DNA of 64,000 bases from Flintibacter sp. KGMB00164 (GCF_008727735.1 NZ_CP044227.1:2057001-2121000); one strand, 5' to 3'; positions 18,511 to 27,618 are shown, counted from the first letter of the stretch. Numbers and translations are program-made. Notes: a model not told the origin generated them from the sequence alone.

Positions 18511-19698
18511 TTATGCCTGCACCTTGGCCAGCAGTGCGTCAGTGCGGTCGGTGCGCTCCCAGGGCAGATCCAGGTCGCTGCGGCCGAAGTGGCCGTAGGC
18601 CGCGGTCTGGCGATAGATGGGACGGCGCAGATCCAGATCCCGGATGATGGCAGCGGGACGCAGATCAAAGACCTGCTGCACCGCGTCGGACAGGTCCTCG
18701 TCGGAGACGCGGCCGGTGCCGAAGGTGTCTACCCGCACGGAGACAGGCTGAGCCACGCCGATAGCGTAGGCCAGCTGCACCTGGCAGCGGGAAGCCAGAC
18801 CGGCGGCCACCACGTTCTTGGCCACCCAGCGGGCGGCGTAAGCGGCGGAACGGTCCACCTTAGTGGGATCCTTGCCGGAGAAGGCGCCGCCGCCGTGGGG
18901 GGCGCTGCCGCCGTAAGTATCCACGATGATCTTCCGTCCGGTGAGGCCGGAGTCACCCTGAGGACCGCCCACCACGAAGCGGCCGGTGGGGTTGACGTAG
19001 ATCTTGGTGTCGTTGTCCATGAGGCTGGCGGGGATGATGGGCCGGATGACCAGGTCGATCATATCCTGGCGGATCTGGCTCAGCTCTACCTCGGGGCTGT
19101 GCTGGGTGGAGACGACCACCGCGTCCACACGCAGAGGCTTGTCGTTCTCGTCGTACTCCACGGTGACCTGGGTCTTGCCGTCGGGGCGCAGGTAGTCCAC
19201 CTTGCCCTCCTTGCGCACCTGGGTCAGGCGCATGGCCAGCTTCTGGGCCAGGGTGATAGGCAGAGGCATAAGCTCCTCGGTCTCGTCGCAGGCGTAGCCG
19301 AACATCATGCCCTGGTCGCCGGCGCCGTTGTCCAGACCGTCGTCCTGCTCGCCCTCCTTGGCCTCCAGGCACTTGTCCACGCCCATGGCGATGTCGGGGG
19401 ACTGCTCGTCAATGGAGGTGAGCACCGCGCAGGTGTCGCAGTCAAAGCCGAACTTGGCGCGGTCATAGCCGATGTCCCGCACCACGTCCCGGGCGATCTT
19501 GGGGATGTCCACATAGCAGCTGGTGGTGATCTCGCCCATCACATGGACCAGACCGGTGGTCACCGTGGTCTCGCAGGCCACACGAGCCTGAGGATCCTGA
19601 GCGAGCATCGCGTCCAGCACCGCGTCAGAGATCTGGTCGCAGATCTTATCGGGATGCCCCTCGGTTACAGATTCAGAGGTAAACAGTTTCTTTGCCAT
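18511..19698 (-). CDS. metK: S-adenosylmethionine synthase
   Basis: Makes SAM from methionine and ATP. Diagnostic blocks: '[19 protein letters not shown]' at the N-terminus, '[10 protein letters not shown]' in the middle and the phosphate-binding loop '[14 protein letters not shown]'. Although the reading frame stays open upstream, those extra codons come from the leader terminator, so the ATG at 19698 (protein starting '[10 protein letters not shown]', GAAAGGA before it) is the start. This gives 395 residues, normal for MetK. Expression should be switched off by SAM through the SAM-I riboswitch and terminator immediately upstream. ahcY precedes it on the same strand, with a promoter between the two. 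Confidence 0.98.
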   Translation of the reverse strand: MAKKLFTSESVTEGHPDKICDQISDAVLDAMLAQDPQARVACETTVTTGLVHVMGEITTSCYVDIPKIARDVVRDIGYDRAKFGFDCDTCAVLTSIDEQSPDIAMGVDKCLEAKEGEQDDGLDNGAGDQGMMFGYACDETEELMPLPITLAQKLAMRLTQVRKEGKVDYLRPDGKTQVTVEYDENDKPLRVDAVVVSTQHSPEVELSQIRQDMIDLVIRPIIPASLMDNDTKIYVNPTGRFVVGGPQGDSGLTGRKIIVDTYGGSAPHGGGAFSGKDPTKVDRSAAYAARWVAKNVVAAGLASRCQVQLAYAIGVAQPVSVRVDTFGTGRVSDEDLSDAVQQVFDLRPAAIIRDLDLRRPIYRQTAAYGHFGRSDLDLPWERTDRTDALLAKVQA

Positions 19699-19728
19699 AA
19701 TCTTTTTCCTTTCTTTTTCTGGGGGGTG

Positions 19729-19760
19729 AAAAAAACGCTCCGCATTGGCGGAGCGTTTCA
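19729..19760 (-). terminator. Riboswitch-controlled terminator of metK
   Basis: The stem AACGCTCCGC/GCGGAGCGTT with a 4-base loop is followed by a run of seven T on the minus strand. It lies between the SAM aptamer and the metK ribosome site, as expected for the off-state terminator. Confidence 0.9.
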
Positions 19761-19772
19761 TCGTCTAAGCAC

Positions 19773-19870
19773 CCTCATCTTTCGATACACTGCCGCCGGA
19801 TTTAGCACCTTGCATGATATGCAGGTTGCCGGGTTTCATAGGGCCGTTCCCTCCACCGCTCTTGATAAGG
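19773..19870 (-). ncRNA. SAM-I riboswitch (S-box) aptamer
   Basis: Reading the minus strand, P1 is CCTTATC paired with GATGAGG. In between are the S-box landmarks CAAGAGCGGTGGAGGGA, GAAACCCGGCAACC, AAGGTGCTAAATCC and GAAAGATGAG. Binding of SAM should stabilise P1 and let the downstream terminator form, lowering metK transcription. Confidence 0.95.
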
Positions 19871-19889
19871 TTTTCAGTTGTACAGATGG

Positions 19890-19917
19890 ATTATATCAGT
19901 TTTTCCGCCTTTGTCAA
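19890..19917 (-). promoter_or_regulatory. Promoter of the SAM riboswitch-metK unit
   Basis: Perfect TTGACA and TATAAT boxes with a 16-base spacer. The -35 begins six bases after the ahcY stop codon, so metK has its own promoter. Confidence 0.85.
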
Positions 19918-19922
19918 TAGGT

Positions 19923-21167
19923 TTATGCCTCCCAGCCGGCCAGATAGTCCTTCTGCTCCTGGGTAAGGGTATCGATGGAGAGGCCCATGGCGGCCAGCTT
20001 CACCCGGCCGATCTGGTCATCGATCTCGTCGGGCACCTGGTATACCTTCTTCTCCAGGCCGTCCCGGTGCTTGGCCAGCCACTCCAGAGAGAGTGCCTGC
20101 ACCGCAAAGGACATGTCCATGATCTCGGCGGGGTGGCCGTTGCCCGCGGCCAGGTTCACCAGCCGGCCCTGAGCCAGTACATTGAGGATGCGGCCGTCCT
20201 TCAGGCGGAAGCCCTCGATGCCCTCCCGGCGGGGGAAGCGCTCCACCGCCTCCGCGGCCAGGGCAGCCACGTCCACCTCACAGTCAAAATGGCCGGAGTT
20301 ACACAGGATGGCGTTGTGCTTCATGACGGCAAAGTGCCGGTCCACGATCACGTCCTTGCAGCCGGTGGCGGTGACGAACAGGTCGCCCACCTTGGCTGCC
20401 TCGTCCATGGGCATGACCTGGAAGTTCTCCATGGTGGCCTCCAGCGCCTTGAAGGGATCCACCTCGCAGACAATGACGTGAGCGCCCATGCCCTTGGCCC
20501 GCATGGCGATGCCCTTTCCGCACCAGCCATAGCCGGCCACCACCACGGTCTTGCCCGCCACCATCAGGTTGGTGGTGTGCATAATGGCGTCCCAGGTGGA
20601 CTGGCCGGTACCGTATTTGTTGTCGTAGTAGTGCTTGGCCTTGGCGTCGTTTACCGCCATCATGGGGCAGGGCAGGATGCCCGCTTTCTCCCGGGCGATG
20701 AGGCGGTGGATGCCGGTGGTGGTCTCCTCGCAGCCGCCGATGAGCCGCTCGCCCAAATCGGCGCAGCGTCCGCCCAGCAGAGAGATGAGGTCGCCGCCGT
20801 CGTCCACGATGAGGTGGGGACGGCACTTCAGGGTCTCTACCAGCAGGTCCTCATACTCCTGGGGAGTGACGCCGTGAACGCCATAGGTATCCACACCCAG
20901 GTGGGCCATAGCGGCGGCCACATCGTCCTGGGTGGACAGGGGGTTACAGCCGGTGAGATGCACATCGGCTCCGCCCTCCCGGAGCACCAGCCCCAGGTTG
21001 GCGGTCTTGGCCTCCAGATGGACCGACACGGCGATAGTCAATCCGGCAAAGGGCTTTTCCTTGCGGAAACGCTCCTCAATGCCGCTGAGGGCGGGCATAA
21101 AATCCCGCACCCACTGGATCTTCTGCAGGCCCGAGGGGGCCAGGGACATATCTTTTACAATACTCAT
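19923..21167 (-). CDS. ahcY: S-adenosylhomocysteine hydrolase
   Basis: Splits S-adenosylhomocysteine, the product of SAM-dependent methylation, into homocysteine and adenosine using bound NAD. The NAD-binding fold is visible in 'VVAGYGWCGKGIAMRAKG', and the signature 'NSGHFDCEVD' follows. The 414-residue length is that of the shorter bacterial/archaeal form. The ATG at 21167 is chosen because GAGGAAG precedes it, and because upstream in-frame codons cross the leader. With metK next to it, the pair covers SAM synthesis and recycling; many Firmicutes use the Pfs/LuxS route instead. Confidence 0.96.
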   Translation of the reverse strand: MSIVKDMSLAPSGLQKIQWVRDFMPALSGIEERFRKEKPFAGLTIAVSVHLEAKTANLGLVLREGGADVHLTGCNPLSTQDDVAAAMAHLGVDTYGVHGVTPQEYEDLLVETLKCRPHLIVDDGGDLISLLGGRCADLGERLIGGCEETTTGIHRLIAREKAGILPCPMMAVNDAKAKHYYDNKYGTGQSTWDAIMHTTNLMVAGKTVVVAGYGWCGKGIAMRAKGMGAHVIVCEVDPFKALEATMENFQVMPMDEAAKVGDLFVTATGCKDVIVDRHFAVMKHNAILCNSGHFDCEVDVAALAAEAVERFPRREGIEGFRLKDGRILNVLAQGRLVNLAAGNGHPAEIMDMSFAVQALSLEWLAKHRDGLEKKVYQVPDEIDDQIGRVKLAAMGLSIDTLTQEQKDYLAGWEA

Positions 21168-21231
21168 AGCTTCCTCGCTCTTTTCTATAAATTCAAAAGC
21201 GGCCAAAGCCGCCCACATTCTTATTTATTCT

Positions 21232-21261
21232 ATCATATTCCCCTTTTCAGGAAAAGCACAA
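21232..21261 (-). promoter_or_regulatory. Possible promoter of ahcY
   Basis: TTGTGC and TATGAT lie 18 bases apart, about 65 bases before the ahcY start. The match is moderate. Confidence 0.4.
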
Positions 21262-21398
21262 CTTTTTATTCCCCACTTCCCCGGGAAAATGTTTACACTT
21301 TCGTCATGGACTTTTCCATAGAAAACGGGTACAATGCTCTCTGGACATTTCTGCCGCCTCTGCGGCAATTTTATTGATGATAAAAAGGAGGGCTGTCC

Positions 21399-22259
21399 AT
21401 GAAGGCCATTTCCCGCTGGCTGGACCGCTTCTGTTACAAACATCCCCGCTTCGGCATTCCCAATCTGATGAAGTTTATTGTCATCGGCAATGTACTCATC
21501 TACCTGCTGGATATGTTCTCCCGCGGCTACGCCACATTGCTGTGCATGTTCTATCCAAGCGCAGTCCTCCATGGCGAGGTGTGGCGGATCATCACCTTCC
21601 TGTTTGTGCCGGTGAGCGGTTACAGCTCCAGCGATATGTTCTCCATTTTGTGGTTTGCCATGACCACTCTGTTCTATTACTACATTGGCAACGCCCTGGA
21701 ACGCCAGTGGGGCTCCACCCGGTTCACCGTATTTTATTTCCTGGGAGCCATCCTCAACCTCATCATCGGCTTTGCTTTCCAGACCAGTGTCACCATGTAC
21801 TATGTGAACATGTCCATGTTCTTCTCCTTCGCCACTCTGTACCCGGAGATGCAGGTGCTGCTCTACGGCATTTTGCCTCTGAAAGTCAAGTGGCTGGCCT
21901 GGCTGGACGCAGCCCTGTTCCTGTTTGATATCATCCGCTATCTGTCCATGGGTGCCTGGGGCTACGCCCTCATTCCTGTGGTGGCCATTCTGAACTACTT
22001 TATCTTCTTCTGGGACGATCTGATGAACATCGTGCACCGGAAAACCGGCCGGATGGCCTATCAGGCCCGGCCCCAGACTATCAACTTCAAGAAGGCCCAG
22101 AAGGAAGTTCAGCAGCGGAAAGGTTACCTCCACAAGTGCGCTGTGTGCGGCATCACCGATGCAGACGACCCCAATATGGAGTTCCGTTACTGCTCCAAGT
22201 GTAACGGCTACTATTGCTACTGCATGAAGCACATCAACGACCACGTACACGTACAATAA
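21399..22259 (+). CDS. Rhomboid-like membrane protein with C-terminal zinc ribbon
   Basis: The first ~220 residues have about six membrane segments and the rhomboid L1-region block 'GEVWRIITFLFVP' plus 'GNALERQWGSTRFT'. The catalytic GxSG of helix 4 is not seen: the corresponding place reads 'YYVNMSMFFSFA'. I also see no catalytic His in helix 6, so it looks like an inactive, derlin-like pseudo-rhomboid. The soluble tail carries 'CAVCG' and 'YCSKCNGYYCYCMKH', a likely zinc ribbon, with His-rich last residues. AAAGGAGGG precedes the ATG. Its role is unknown; a chaperone or substrate-recruiting function would fit derlin-like relatives. It is a single gene with its own terminator. Confidence 0.65.
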   Translation: MKAISRWLDRFCYKHPRFGIPNLMKFIVIGNVLIYLLDMFSRGYATLLCMFYPSAVLHGEVWRIITFLFVPVSGYSSSDMFSILWFAMTTLFYYYIGNALERQWGSTRFTVFYFLGAILNLIIGFAFQTSVTMYYVNMSMFFSFATLYPEMQVLLYGILPLKVKWLAWLDAALFLFDIIRYLSMGAWGYALIPVVAILNYFIFFWDDLMNIVHRKTGRMAYQARPQTINFKKAQKEVQQRKGYLHKCAVCGITDADDPNMEFRYCSKCNGYYCYCMKHINDHVHVQ

Positions 22260-22266
22260 AATAGGT

Positions 22267-22297
22267 AAGCCGGCCGCCAATGGCGGCCGGCTTTTTT
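22267..22297 (+). terminator. Terminator of the rhomboid-like gene
   Basis: A 12-bp stem AAGCCGGCCGCC/GGCGGCCGGCTT with an AAT loop is followed by TTTT. Confidence 0.9.
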
Positions 22298-22308
22298 GTA
22301 CTCCAGAG

Positions 22309-22365
22309 GCGAAACGAAGTTTCGCACAAAATTCTTTTGCCTACTTTTCTTCTAAGAAAAGTAGG
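22309..22365 (-). repeat. Two adjacent hairpins at the end of the DUF3810 gene
   Basis: GCGAAAC-GAA-GTTTCGC (22309-22325) and CCTACTTTTCTT-CT-AAGAAAAGTAGG (22340-22365) lie 14 bases apart. The DUF3810 stop codon is in the loop of the second hairpin. They may terminate that gene, and they resemble dispersed intergenic repeats of this bacterial group, though only one copy is in this window. Confidence 0.45.
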
Positions 22366-23437
22366 TGACTAACAGGTCCACACAGGCTCCGTAAGAACGC
22401 ATGCCCAGTTCCTGGTCGTTACCTTTCAAAAACGAGTCATACACTTGCTCGGCAGCATCCTCCACCGGAGAGGACAGCTCTGCCCAGTAGGCGTTGTTAT
22501 CGTTCCAGTCCGCGGCCAGCTCCGGCGTAAAATACTGCTCCACGATGGCGCTCCACCCCTCCGGGTCCACCGGATACAGGGCGTTGCACAGCTGAATAAG
22601 CCCCATCAAATATCCTGAGTAAACATATACTGGATCCCCGCTGGTGACCGAGGCGGCAATGCCCACAAAATTTGCCTCCTGCTCGGCAGCCACCATGCGC
22701 TGGTGAGCCATCTCATGGGCAATGGTGGCGGGCAGCAGACAGGACGGGGCATCTACATTCACGTTGGCCTCCCCGGTGAAAGGGAAATATACCCCAGTAA
22801 ACCCCAGCCAGCTCTGCAGGCGGGAGAAAAAGATGGGTTTGGCCCGGGTGGGATGCTCCAATTCCAGGCATGGGAACTCCTGCATCAGATTCTCATAGAT
22901 CTCGGGCCCCTTCTCAAAAATGGCGGCGGTATCCTCGGCAAACAGGCCATTTTCATCCCGCTGCACCTGGGTGGAATACTTCGCCGCCTTTTCGGCAAAC
23001 AGGGCGGTAACCTGTTCCAGTGTCTCCACAGAATAGGGCTGTGTCTCCAATCCGCTGCGCTGGGCAAAGGAAGGAGCATAGTAGGCAGCGTTCCACATCC
23101 AATCCATGGCACACCAAATCCAAAGCACCGCCCCCAGCATAGCCAGCAGCCGTTTTGTAAAGATGCGTCCCTCCCGTTTCCGGATCAGCAACACCACCGC
23201 CCGGATCAGCCACACCACACCAACCATCAAGGCCAGAGCGGTGAGCACTTCGGCCACGGAGAAAGCGGGAAACACGGACCAAATCCGTGCCAAAAACTGC
23301 TCCACCGGGGCCATGACATGGTCTACCCACCAGCCCATTCGGGCCTGATCGCCTTTGAGCAGTTCAAACAGGCCCACCAGCGCCAGAGGCAGAGCCAACC
23401 CTGCCCCCCACTTGATCCAAGTTATCTTGTTTTTCAT
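22352..23437 (-). CDS. DUF3810 membrane protein with zincin-like HExxH
   Basis: A 361-residue protein with three membrane segments in the first ~125 residues and an external domain. The motif 'IAHEMAHQR' in that domain has the HExxH pattern of zinc metalloproteases, and a following 'AEQEANFVGI' supplies a possible third ligand Glu. This is typical of DUF3810. No substrate is known. The ATG at 23437 is preferred, with AGGAG just upstream, over an in-frame codon inside the preceding gene region. It follows tmcAL by 11 bases, so they are probably co-transcribed. Confidence 0.75.
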   Translation of the reverse strand: MKNKITWIKWGAGLALPLALVGLFELLKGDQARMGWWVDHVMAPVEQFLARIWSVFPAFSVAEVLTALALMVGVVWLIRAVVLLIRKREGRIFTKRLLAMLGAVLWIWCAMDWMWNAAYYAPSFAQRSGLETQPYSVETLEQVTALFAEKAAKYSTQVQRDENGLFAEDTAAIFEKGPEIYENLMQEFPCLELEHPTRAKPIFFSRLQSWLGFTGVYFPFTGEANVNVDAPSCLLPATIAHEMAHQRMVAAEQEANFVGIAASVTSGDPVYVYSGYLMGLIQLCNALYPVDPEGWSAIVEQYFTPELAADWNDNNAYWAELSSPVEDAAEQVYDSFLKGNDQELGMRSYGACVDLLVTYFS

Positions 23438-23448
23438 CGCCTCTCCTC

Positions 23449-24657
23449 TCACATCCGCACCGGGCCGGTGGTCCACTCTCGCCCCGGCCTCGGGACGGTT
23501 TCAAGGCATAGGTCATACAGATCGGTACAGCGGGCCTCCAGTTCAAACAGCCTCAGGTCTCCTTCCAACTGCCGTCTGGCATGGGCAGATTTGGTAAGAA
23601 TACACCAGGGGACCCGCTTTTTCATGTGGCGCAGGACCTCCTGTCCCCGGGTGTTGAACCCCAGCACGCGAAGATAGGTAGGCTGTCCTGGCCGGTCCGT
23701 TTGGGTCAGGCCCAAATAAGCCCACACCAGCAGCCGACGCATCCGGGCCTGGGTCCAGTGCTTTGGTTTTGCCAGGACAACAAATTCCTCCAGAGAGCGG
23801 CACTGCTTTCCGGCCCGCTCCAGCCGGGGCGGCAGGCCCTCCCCAGCCCCGCTGTCCGGGAGTTTCGCCCAATCCTCCGCTGTCATGGTCCGGAGCTTGG
23901 CCAAAATTCCCCGCTCCATGCGCTGGAGACTGGGAAACCCGTTCCATCCTTCTTTCAGGACCTCCACCCCGCCCTTGGGGAGATAGGGCTCCAATGCCGG
24001 CCAGTCCCCCCGCTCCAAATAGGCCCGCAGCTGGGTGGCAGAGAGGTGGCGGGGACGGTCCGCGCCCTCCAGCAGGCTATCGTGGGGGGCGCCCTCCCTG
24101 CGGACGGTCATGGGCTGGATCTTGCTGTTTAGGCTGTCCAGTGTCCGCAGGTACTCCACCCCCAGATTGTTGTTTGGCTGGGAGAGCAAAAGGGACAGCT
24201 CCTCCCCCAGCAGGCTGTCCGCCGCCGCCTGTCTGGCCGCGGCAAAGGGCATCCCTTCCCCTACAAACCGGCGCAGTCTCTCCTCGTACTCCGGGGTGTT
24301 GAGGCAGGCGGCAAGCCGCCGGAGTTTTTCCACGTCTCCATACTCGCTGCCAAAGGACAGCACATCTACTACTCCGCTGCGCTCCAGAATGGTCACCGCG
24401 CCCCGTGCGAAGGACTCCGCGGAGGACACCGCCCACACGGTGGGCAGCTCCAGCACCAGGTCGACCCCTCCCAGCAGAGCCAGCCGCGCCCGGGTCCACT
24501 TGTCCAGCACGGCGGGCCGTCCACCCTGGACCCAGTTGCCGCTCATCACGGCAACCACGGCACAGTCCCTCTCCAGAACCTGGCGGGTACGGGCAATTTG
24601 GTAGGCGTGTCCGGTGTGGAAGGGATTGTATTCGGCAACGATGCCAATAACCTGCAT
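23449..24657 (-). CDS. tmcAL: tRNA(Met) cytidine acetate ligase
   Basis: Activates acetate with ATP and acetylates C34 of elongator tRNA-Met, protecting AUG decoding. The nucleotidyltransferase motif is in 'VAEYNPFHTGHAYQI' (HxGH type), followed by 'VMSGNWVQGGRPAVLDKWTR' and 'ELPTVWAVSSAESFA', all strongly conserved in TmcAL (formerly YlbM). The 402-residue length is normal. It is divergent from ackA, an interesting neighbour because the enzyme uses acetate directly, though adjacency may be accidental. Confidence 0.93.
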   Translation of the reverse strand: MQVIGIVAEYNPFHTGHAYQIARTRQVLERDCAVVAVMSGNWVQGGRPAVLDKWTRARLALLGGVDLVLELPTVWAVSSAESFARGAVTILERSGVVDVLSFGSEYGDVEKLRRLAACLNTPEYEERLRRFVGEGMPFAAARQAAADSLLGEELSLLLSQPNNNLGVEYLRTLDSLNSKIQPMTVRREGAPHDSLLEGADRPRHLSATQLRAYLERGDWPALEPYLPKGGVEVLKEGWNGFPSLQRMERGILAKLRTMTAEDWAKLPDSGAGEGLPPRLERAGKQCRSLEEFVVLAKPKHWTQARMRRLLVWAYLGLTQTDRPGQPTYLRVLGFNTRGQEVLRHMKKRVPWCILTKSAHARRQLEGDLRLFELEARCTDLYDLCLETVPRPGREWTTGPVRM

Positions 24658-24704
24658 GAGATTGACCTCCTGGTGGATTATCTTCCTCTTTTTCAGAAAA
24701 ACGG

Positions 24705-24733
24705 TTGTCTTTCTAAGGAAAGAGCGTTAAAAT
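24705..24733 (+). promoter_or_regulatory. Promoter of ackA
   Basis: TTGTCT and TAAAAT with a 17-base spacer, about 100 bases before the start codon. Confidence 0.55.
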
Positions 24734-24831
24734 AAAAACACAAACTGGGTTTGCCCCTATTGTATTACAGGAACCCAAGCAAGGCAACCCAAGGCGTGTT
24801 TAAAAATTAACGTGTGAAGGAGACGATTCCC

Positions 24832-26028
24832 ATGAATATTCTGGTAATCAACGCCGGCAGTTCTTCTCTGAAGTATCAGCTGCTCAACCCCGAGACTCAG
24901 GAGGTCCTGGCCAAGGGTCTGTGTGAGCGCATCGGTATCGACGGTAAGTTCACCTATAAGCCCACCGGCAAGGAGGCTGTCAAGGAGGCCGATGTGGCCA
25001 TGCCCACTCACTCCGAGGCCATCCAGGCCGTGCTCAACGCTCTGGTGGACCCTGCCAACGGCGTGATCGCTTCCATGGATGAGATCGGCGCGGTGGGCCA
25101 CCGTGTGGTTCACGGCGGCGAGAAGTTCGCCTCCTCCGTGCTTATCACCGATGAGGTCATGGCTGCCATCGAGGAGTGCAATCCTCTGGCTCCCCTGCAC
25201 AACCCCGCCAACATCATCGGCATCAAGGCCTGCCAGGCTCTCATGCCCAACACTCCCATGGTCGCCGTGTTCGACACCGCGTTCCATCAGACCATGCCCC
25301 CCGTGGCCTACACCTACGCTCTGCCCTACGAGTACTATGAGCAGGACAAGGTCCGCCGCTACGGCTTCCACGGCACCAGCCACAAGTACGTCTCCCAGCG
25401 CGCTGCCGCTATGCTGGGCAAGCCCATCGAGGAGCTCAAGCTGATCTCCTGCCACCTGGGCAACGGTTCTTCCGTCACTGCCATCGACGGCGGCAAGAGC
25501 GTTGACACCTCCATGGGCTTCACCCCCCTGGCTGGTCTGCCCATGGGCACCCGCTGCGGCGACATCGACGCCGGCATCCTGGAGTACCTGATGAACAAGC
25601 ACGGCTACAACATCGACGAGATGCTCAGCATCCTCAACAAGAAGTCCGGCGTGCTGGGTATTTCCGGCGTGTCCTCCGACTTCCGTGATCTGGAGGCTGC
25701 TGCTCCTCAGGGCAACCAGCGTGCTCAGCTGGCTCTGGACTCCTTCGACTACAACGTGAAGAAGCTCATCGGCGCTTATGCCGCTGCTATGGGCGGCGTG
25801 GACGCCATCATCTTCACCGCCGGTGTGGGCGAGAACGGCCCCGACACCCGTGCCAACGTGGTCTCCGGCCTGGAGTACATGGGCGTGAAGCTGGACGCGG
25901 AGAAGAACAACACCCGCGGCAAGGAAGTGGACGTAGCCACCGACGACTCCAAGGTGCGTGTCCTGGTCATCCCCACCAATGAGGAACTGATGATCGCTAT
26001 GGATACCGCTGCCATCGTCAAGGCCTGA
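24832..26028 (+). CDS. ackA: Acetate kinase
   Basis: Interconverts acetyl phosphate and ADP with acetate and ATP, the main substrate-level ATP step in acetate-forming anaerobes. Family blocks: '[13 protein letters not shown]' at the N-terminus, 'GHRVVHGG', '[10 protein letters not shown]' and 'CHLGNGSSV'. The ATG at 24832 puts the N-terminus exactly at 'MNILVINAG', with AAGGAG 10 bases upstream; an in-frame GTG six codons earlier overlaps the ribosome site and is rejected. 398 residues, normal. No pta gene adjoins it. Confidence 0.98.
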   Translation: MNILVINAGSSSLKYQLLNPETQEVLAKGLCERIGIDGKFTYKPTGKEAVKEADVAMPTHSEAIQAVLNALVDPANGVIASMDEIGAVGHRVVHGGEKFASSVLITDEVMAAIEECNPLAPLHNPANIIGIKACQALMPNTPMVAVFDTAFHQTMPPVAYTYALPYEYYEQDKVRRYGFHGTSHKYVSQRAAAMLGKPIEELKLISCHLGNGSSVTAIDGGKSVDTSMGFTPLAGLPMGTRCGDIDAGILEYLMNKHGYNIDEMLSILNKKSGVLGISGVSSDFRDLEAAAPQGNQRAQLALDSFDYNVKKLIGAYAAAMGGVDAIIFTAGVGENGPDTRANVVSGLEYMGVKLDAEKNNTRGKEVDVATDDSKVRVLVIPTNEELMIAMDTAAIVKA

Positions 26029-26045
26029 TTTCTAAACGATTTACG

Positions 26046-26082
26046 AGCGGCGCTGGAAATCTTCCAGCGCCGTTCTTTTTTT
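26046..26082 (+). terminator. Terminator of ackA
   Basis: The stem CGGCGCTGGAA/TTCCAGCGCCG is followed by TTCTTTTTTT. Confidence 0.9.
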
Positions 26083-26088
26083 GCTGAT

Positions 26089-26123
26089 AAAAAATCCCGG
26101 TTCCCAAAGGAACCGGGATTTTT
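26089..26123 (-). terminator. Terminator of the amidohydrolase-BrnQ-M20-YfcC operon
   Basis: A 15-bp stem AAAAATCCCGGTTCC with its complement and a CAAA loop lies after the YfcC stop. The A/T runs on both sides make it bidirectional. Confidence 0.9.
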
Positions 26124-26134
26124 GCATGTCTGAA

Positions 26135-27547
26135 TCAGAAGGGACCGTAGCCGATGGCGTTTGCAATGACGATGAGGATATAAGCCGCGATCATCATGGT
26201 GCCGATGGACTTGATGGCGAAGCGGAACCACTTGCCGAAGTCCAGGCCGCACAGAGAGCAGGCAACCACAGCGCCCGCAGGCCACAGGGTGTTGGTCAGG
26301 CCGTCGCCCAGCTGGTAGGTAAGAACCATAACCTGCTGGTTGATACCCAGCATCTGGCCCAGGGGGCTGAGGATGGGCATCATCATGACTGCCTTTCCGG
26401 AACCGGAGACCACGAAGAAGTTCAGGGCCGTGACGAAGATGTAGATGATGAGCAGGGTGACCATGGGGCTCTTGCCCTGGAGGGCGTTGCCCATGTAGTA
26501 CACCAGAGTATCCATGATGTTGGCCTTGTTCAGCAGGACCATCACGGAGTTAGCAAAGCCGATGGCCAGCGCAGGACCAAGGACGCGGGCAGCGCCGGCG
26601 GTGAAGCGGTTACAGGTCTCAGTGGGGCCGACCTGGAACAGGATGGCCAACAGAATCATGAAGATGATGTACAGAGCCGTGATATTGGGGAAGCTCCACT
26701 TCAAAGCCACGCAGCCGTAGCCCTGAATTACGATCAGCGCCACAAAGCCAACCAGAGCAACAACCCGCTTCCAGGTCATGGGGACCTCCTCGCCGATGGA
26801 AGCGGAAGCGTCCTGATTCTTATACTCCTCGTAGCAGTAGCTCTTGGTGGGGTCCTTGCGGGAACGGTTGGCATACCGGACCAGGAAGATCAGACCGATG
26901 GTGAAGAAGACCACCAGCACGATAAAGCGATACCACATGCCGGAGAAGATAGGCAGACCCACGATCTGCTGGGAGACGCCGGTGGTGAACATATTGAGCA
27001 TGCCGCAGGCAAAGCTGCCGCAGGAGCCCAGCAGCACCGCCGCCGCACCGGTCATCCGGTCATAGCCCGCCGACATAATCACTGCCGTTGCCAGACCATA
27101 GAAGGGGTAGGCACCTTCGCCGTAGCCCAACACACCAAACACAGTAAACAGCACGTACATAATCACTACCAGGCTGATTTCCTTGCCCTTGGTAGCCCGC
27201 ACCAGCTTGTGGATACCGGCGGAGAAAGCACCGGTGGACTCCAGGAAGCCCAGCACGCCGGAGCAGATGAGCAGGTTGCCCATGATGGAGATACCGCCCA
27301 CAATGCCGTTATAGAAAGACTGGAAGTAGTCGGAGAAGGTCAGATACTGTTTCTCTACCCAATTAAACACATCCGGGTTGACGATCTCGCGGCCGGAGTT
27401 TTCATCCAGTACACGTTCAAAGTTTCCGCTGGGGACAAAGAACGAGACTATAAAAACAAGGAGCATGATGATGGCCAGGATGACAAAGACGTGGGGCACT
27501 GTGAATTTAAATTTTTTCTTTTCCATAGTTCTCTGCGCGGCAGGCAC
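26135..27547 (-). CDS. YfcC family carrier (C4-dicarboxylate anaerobic carrier superfamily)
   Basis: A 470-residue carrier with about twelve membrane segments. The family blocks 'FFVPSGNF' after helix 1 and 'GYGEGAYPFYGLA' are present. YfcC/ArcD-related proteins move amino acids, peptides or short-chain acids; the substrate of this one cannot be fixed. The start is taken as GTG at 27547 because AAGGAG lies 7 bases before it, while the ATG seven codons later ('MEKKKFKFT') has no good site. Fourth and last gene of the sigma-54-linked module, 71 bases after the M20 hydrolase. It may export an end product or import the substrate. Confidence 0.85.
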   Translation of the reverse strand: MPAAQRTMEKKKFKFTVPHVFVILAIIMLLVFIVSFFVPSGNFERVLDENSGREIVNPDVFNWVEKQYLTFSDYFQSFYNGIVGGISIMGNLLICSGVLGFLESTGAFSAGIHKLVRATKGKEISLVVIMYVLFTVFGVLGYGEGAYPFYGLATAVIMSAGYDRMTGAAAVLLGSCGSFACGMLNMFTTGVSQQIVGLPIFSGMWYRFIVLVVFFTIGLIFLVRYANRSRKDPTKSYCYEEYKNQDASASIGEEVPMTWKRVVALVGFVALIVIQGYGCVALKWSFPNITALYIIFMILLAILFQVGPTETCNRFTAGAARVLGPALAIGFANSVMVLLNKANIMDTLVYYMGNALQGKSPMVTLLIIYIFVTALNFFVVSGSGKAVMMMPILSPLGQMLGINQQVMVLTYQLGDGLTNTLWPAGAVVACSLCGLDFGKWFRFAIKSIGTMMIAAYILIVIANAIGYGPF

Positions 27548-27618
27548 CCGCGCACTCCTTTCGGTTTGATTGTCATTTCAAAGCCTGATTCATTTTCTAT
27601 GGGGCTGGTGCGGTCTGA

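Noticed and set aside
19699..19761. N-terminal extension of metK
   Set aside because: The extra codons are encoded by the riboswitch terminator and have no ribosome site; the family N-terminus begins at 19698.
18589..19920. Long plus-strand frames opposite metK, carB, leuS, ahcY and others
   Set aside because: They are antisense shadows of GC-rich coding sequence, rich in His, Gln and Gly, with no ribosome sites.
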